Both the position numbers and the translations under genes were made by a program. Below are positions 6,722-8,196 of a stretch of DNA of 8,196 bases, in pieces (positions within the stretch are counted from its first letter, which is position 1; each line of letters opens with the position of its first letter). The stretch is taken from assembly GCA_003151215.1 (NCBI GenBank), contig PLXB01000164.1:1-8196 (forward strand), read 5' to 3'. Under the pieces are notes generated by a model. It was not told the origin of the DNA. It worked only from the letters and a program-made list of their open reading frames with translations, and did no database searches. Origin of the DNA: Ignavibacteriota bacterium (GTDB lineage Bacteria; Bacteroidota; Kapaibacteriia; Palsa-1295).

Positions 6722-6877
6722 CTAACCTTTCTTCATCTTCGAGATCGCCGCTTTATGCTTGAAGAATTCTACCTGACGCAGCCTTTCCTTCGCCTCGTCC
6801 TTGGTTTTATATGTTCCCATGTTTCTTCCTTTTTTTTCGGAAACGACGCGATAGCCTTCTTTTACTTTCTTTATCAT
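6722..6877 (-). CDS. Conserved small basic protein, 51 aa
   Basis: The start is ATG 6877, with an AAAGGAG Shine-Dalgarno 10 nt upstream on the - strand. A longer frame from 6913 would put that Shine-Dalgarno inside the gene and is less likely. The product is Lys/Arg-rich. A two-strand motif (YRVVSEKKGRNMGTYKTK) is followed by a helix, DEAKERLRQVEFFKHK. This resembles a widespread group of very short bacterial and phage proteins with a strand-strand-helix plan in which a G-strand segment leads to an EA-x-LRQVE(Y/F)FKH helix. I know of no established function. It is the last gene of the leftward run and ends just before the bidirectional terminator. Confidence 0.75.
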   Translation of the reverse strand: MIKKVKEGYRVVSEKKGRNMGTYKTKDEAKERLRQVEFFKHKAAISKMKKG

Positions 6878-6887
6878 GACTATTTTT

Positions 6888-6894
6888 CTCCTTT
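6888..6894 (-). promoter_or_regulatory. Shine-Dalgarno deciding the start of the 51-aa gene
   Basis: Read on the - strand, AAAGGAG lies 10 nt upstream of the ATG at 6877. It argues for that start rather than the in-frame codon at 6913. Confidence 0.7.
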
Positions 6895-6930
6895 CAATGC
6901 CATAGAACAGCAAATTTTATAACAAGAGAC

Positions 6931-7464
6931 TCACTTTTTTAAGATTTTAATGATGGTATTCCAATTCCGGGTAGTGATATTTTTCCCGAATTCTTTTTCG
7001 AGAATTCCCATTGCCTCCGGCGTTCCGGTTTTTGCAAGATCAAGAACGCTAAAAACCGCATTACCTTCGATGCTCAATATACTAAATGAATTATCAGTGT
7101 TGATGTAGGGAATTTTTAATTTGCTCTGCGGTTCTGCGGAAAGGAATGTGACGTAAAACCGCTTTTGAGAAGTTATTTCAATTTTCTTAAAAGGATTTGA
7201 CTCTATCATTTTTTTAATCTCACTTGTATCGAGCAGGATAACCGGGATCGTAAATCCGAAAGCCTCTCCTAAGGTTGCAGATATTTTTTTTACAAGCGAT
7301 GCAAGGTTCGCCCTCTTTCCTTCAAAAATGACATTCCCGCTTGCAAGAAGTGTGCGGACATTCTCGAATCCTAAATTCTCGAAAGTTCTTTTCAACTTTA
7401 CCATCGGTACTTTTTTATTACCGCCGACATTAATGCCTCGCAGGAAGGCAACATATTTACCCAT
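6931..7464 (-). CDS. DUF1697 family protein
   Basis: The 177-residue product begins with the hallmark of DUF1697: MGKYVAFLRGINVGGNKKVPM, then LKRTFENLGFENVRTLLASGNVIFEG (about 24-49). The rest of the fold matches the family length, including a late block (about 150-173) in which TPEAMGILEKEF and TTRNWNTIIKILK are recognisable. The biochemical function of DUF1697 is not established. ATG 7464 is chosen because the family starts at MxxYVALLRG; an in-frame TTG ten codons upstream would add residues with no family support. The first 8 nt overlap the end of the YdeI-like gene, which indicates one transcript and coupled translation. A GAAGGG lies upstream at rather long spacing. Confidence 0.92.
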   Translation of the reverse strand: MGKYVAFLRGINVGGNKKVPMVKLKRTFENLGFENVRTLLASGNVIFEGKRANLASLVKKISATLGEAFGFTIPVILLDTSEIKKMIESNPFKKIEITSQKRFYVTFLSAEPQSKLKIPYINTDNSFSILSIEGNAVFSVLDLAKTGTPEAMGILEKEFGKNITTRNWNTIIKILKK

Positions 7465-8035
7465 GAAATTTTTTCCCTTCTGCAAGCATCCCAAGTATTA
7501 ATTTCATCCGTTTTTCCCTGGTCTCAGGTTTCACTGCCGTTTGCAATCTCCAGGCGATGGGATAGAGGTTTGTTTTATTTAATGTTTTATAAAAAGCGAA
7601 TGCCTTTTTATTTTTGGATACTCTGGCAAGAAAATCTTCCGGTATAGTCGCGTTGGTAAATGAATCGTAGGCAGCATTCCATCTGCCGTCGGTTTTCGCC
7701 TTTTCGATTTCCCGCATTCCGGGCGCTCTCATTTTTTTTGCCTTAATAAGGCGATCGGCATGTTCCGTATTTCGCTTGGACCAAATACTTTTCGCGCGTC
7801 TGGGAGTAAATCGTTGAATCCAGGATTGTTCATCAAATGGTTTCGCCTGCCCATCGATCCATCCGTAACAAAGAGCAATATCCAAAGCCTGTGCATAATT
7901 AAGGGATATAACTCCGGATGCCTTTTTGTAGAAGTGTAGCCAAATGCCTTCTTTCTTGGTATGATTTTTAGCAAGCCAAGCAGCCCATTCTTTTTGTGTT
8001 TGAAAAAAAAGCGGTTGTTCGGGCGTGGATTTCAT
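7457..8035 (-). CDS. YdeI/OmpD-associated family protein (OmdA domain)
   Basis: The 192-residue product carries the family's conserved blocks: LFFQTQKEWAAWLAKNH (9-25), IWLHFYKKASG (31-41), ALCYGWIDGQ (54-63), RFTPRRAKSIWSKRN (75-89) and the late YPIAWRL/RMKLILGMLAEGKK segment. Members are annotated as bacteriocin-protection or OmpD-associated proteins, but the molecular role is unclear. The frame stays open upstream to 8092, but that region is the tRNA-Ser gene, so ATG 8035 is taken as the start; it also matches where the family begins. Only 3 nt (GTT) separate it from the encoded CCA of the tRNA, leaving no room for its own ribosome binding site. The stop overlaps the DUF1697 start by 8 nt. 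Confidence 0.92.
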   Translation of the reverse strand: MKSTPEQPLFFQTQKEWAAWLAKNHTKKEGIWLHFYKKASGVISLNYAQALDIALCYGWIDGQAKPFDEQSWIQRFTPRRAKSIWSKRNTEHADRLIKAKKMRAPGMREIEKAKTDGRWNAAYDSFTNATIPEDFLARVSKNKKAFAFYKTLNKTNLYPIAWRLQTAVKPETREKRMKLILGMLAEGKKFHG

Positions 8036-8038
8036 AAC

Positions 8039-8123
8039 TGGCGGAGGGCGAGGGAGTCGAACTCTCATAGCCTTGCGGCTGGCAGTTTTCAAGACTGCTG
8101 CAATACCATTATGCGAGCCCTCC
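8039..8123 (-). tRNA. tRNA-Ser (anticodon UGA)
   Basis: On the - strand an 85-nt type II tRNA folds cleanly. The acceptor GGAGGGC/GCCCTCC has discriminator G and an encoded CCA (8039-8041). The D arm carries GG, and the anticodon stem GCAGT/ACTGC surrounds the loop CTTGAAA, with anticodon TGA at 8089-8091. The long variable arm AGCC-GCAA-GGCT is typical of serine tRNAs, and the T loop is TTCGACT. The T stem GAGAG/CCCTC has one A-C mismatch (8063 with 8053). It should read UCA and other UCN codons. The YdeI-like gene starts 3 nt after the CCA. Confidence 0.96.
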
Positions 8124-8140
8124 AGGGCAGTCTGTAGTAA

Positions 8141-8196
8141 TTAGTCGTTAGTCGTTAGCGGAATACAACTGCTAAAGACTAAAGACTAAAGACTAA
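8141..8196. repeat. Facing arrays of 7-bp tandem repeats (imperfect hairpin)
   Basis: At 8141-8158 the unit TTAGTCG is repeated (TTAGTCG twice plus TTAG). At 8172-8196 the unit CTAAAGA is repeated (CTAAAGA three times plus CTAA), running to the window edge. The second array is nearly the reverse complement of the first: 18 positions align with 2 mismatches, one per unit junction, across a 13-nt spacer (8159-8171). A decayed further unit (GTAGTAA, 8134-8140) may extend the left arm. The element lies just upstream of the tRNA-Ser gene. Its unit length resembles the heptanucleotide short tandem repeats known from some cyanobacteria; its function is unknown. Confidence 0.75.

Noticed and set aside
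8036..8092. N-terminal extension of the YdeI-like protein (19 extra codons)
   Set aside because: These codons fall within the tRNA-Ser gene, and the extra basic/proline-rich residues are not part of the family.
6670..8123. Integrated element bounded by a duplicated tRNA-Ser 3' end
   Set aside because: No second copy of the tRNA 3' sequence was seen in the window and there is no integrase; the short GGCGGAGG match at 6294-6301 is chance.
8141..8196. CRISPR array
   Set aside because: The repeat unit is only 7 bp with no spacers between units, and no cas genes are present.

Overview
The window is an ordinary stretch of bacterial chromosome from an organism with moderate GC content. It shows no phage, plasmid, CRISPR or insertion-sequence machinery. 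Several things point to the FCB group, in the broad Chlorobi/Ignavibacteria/Kapabacteria direction: a short phosphatidylserine decarboxylase beginning MLTxYG and carrying an FGS autocleavage site; an adjacent pssA; the PurS-type split FGAM synthetase; paired TatA-like genes with FG-(G/P)-KKIPEL hinges; and an outer-membrane beta-barrel candidate. Ribosome binding sites are mixed: some are strong (purQ and a 51-residue gene), while others are absent or A/T-rich. The lineage is inferred from protein character only.

Layout from left to right. Positions 1-141 hold the 3' end of an unidentified + strand gene. Converging on it from the - strand is a TrmA/RlmD-family rRNA m5U methyltransferase (172-1639). 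A short divergent intergenic region (1640-1730) with a sigma70-like promoter candidate and three GAACTGT repeats separates it from a putative outer-membrane beta-barrel protein (1731-2531).

A closely packed + strand run then follows: purC, psd, pssA, purS, purQ, a 43-codon membrane micro-ORF and two tandem tatA-like genes. It ends in a strong hairpin terminator at 6670-6700. The run combines three steps of purine synthesis (SAICAR synthetase and two subunits of FGAM synthetase) with the two consecutive steps of phosphatidylethanolamine synthesis (PssA makes phosphatidylserine, Psd decarboxylates it), and finishes with Tat export components.

On the right, reading leftward on the - strand, a tRNA-Ser(UGA) with an encoded CCA is followed only 3 nt later by a YdeI/OmpD-associated family gene. 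That gene overlaps a DUF1697 gene by 8 nt, and a 51-residue conserved small protein follows, converging on the same bidirectional terminator. Inverted arrays of 7-bp repeats (TTAGTCG / AAAGACT) sit upstream of the tRNA at the window edge.

I did not find a clearly new multi-gene system. The points most worth a second look are the tRNA-mRNA junction, which leaves no room for a Shine-Dalgarno sequence, the membrane micro-ORF before the tat genes, the heptamer inverted repeat, and the tandem tat pair at the end of a purine/phospholipid operon.
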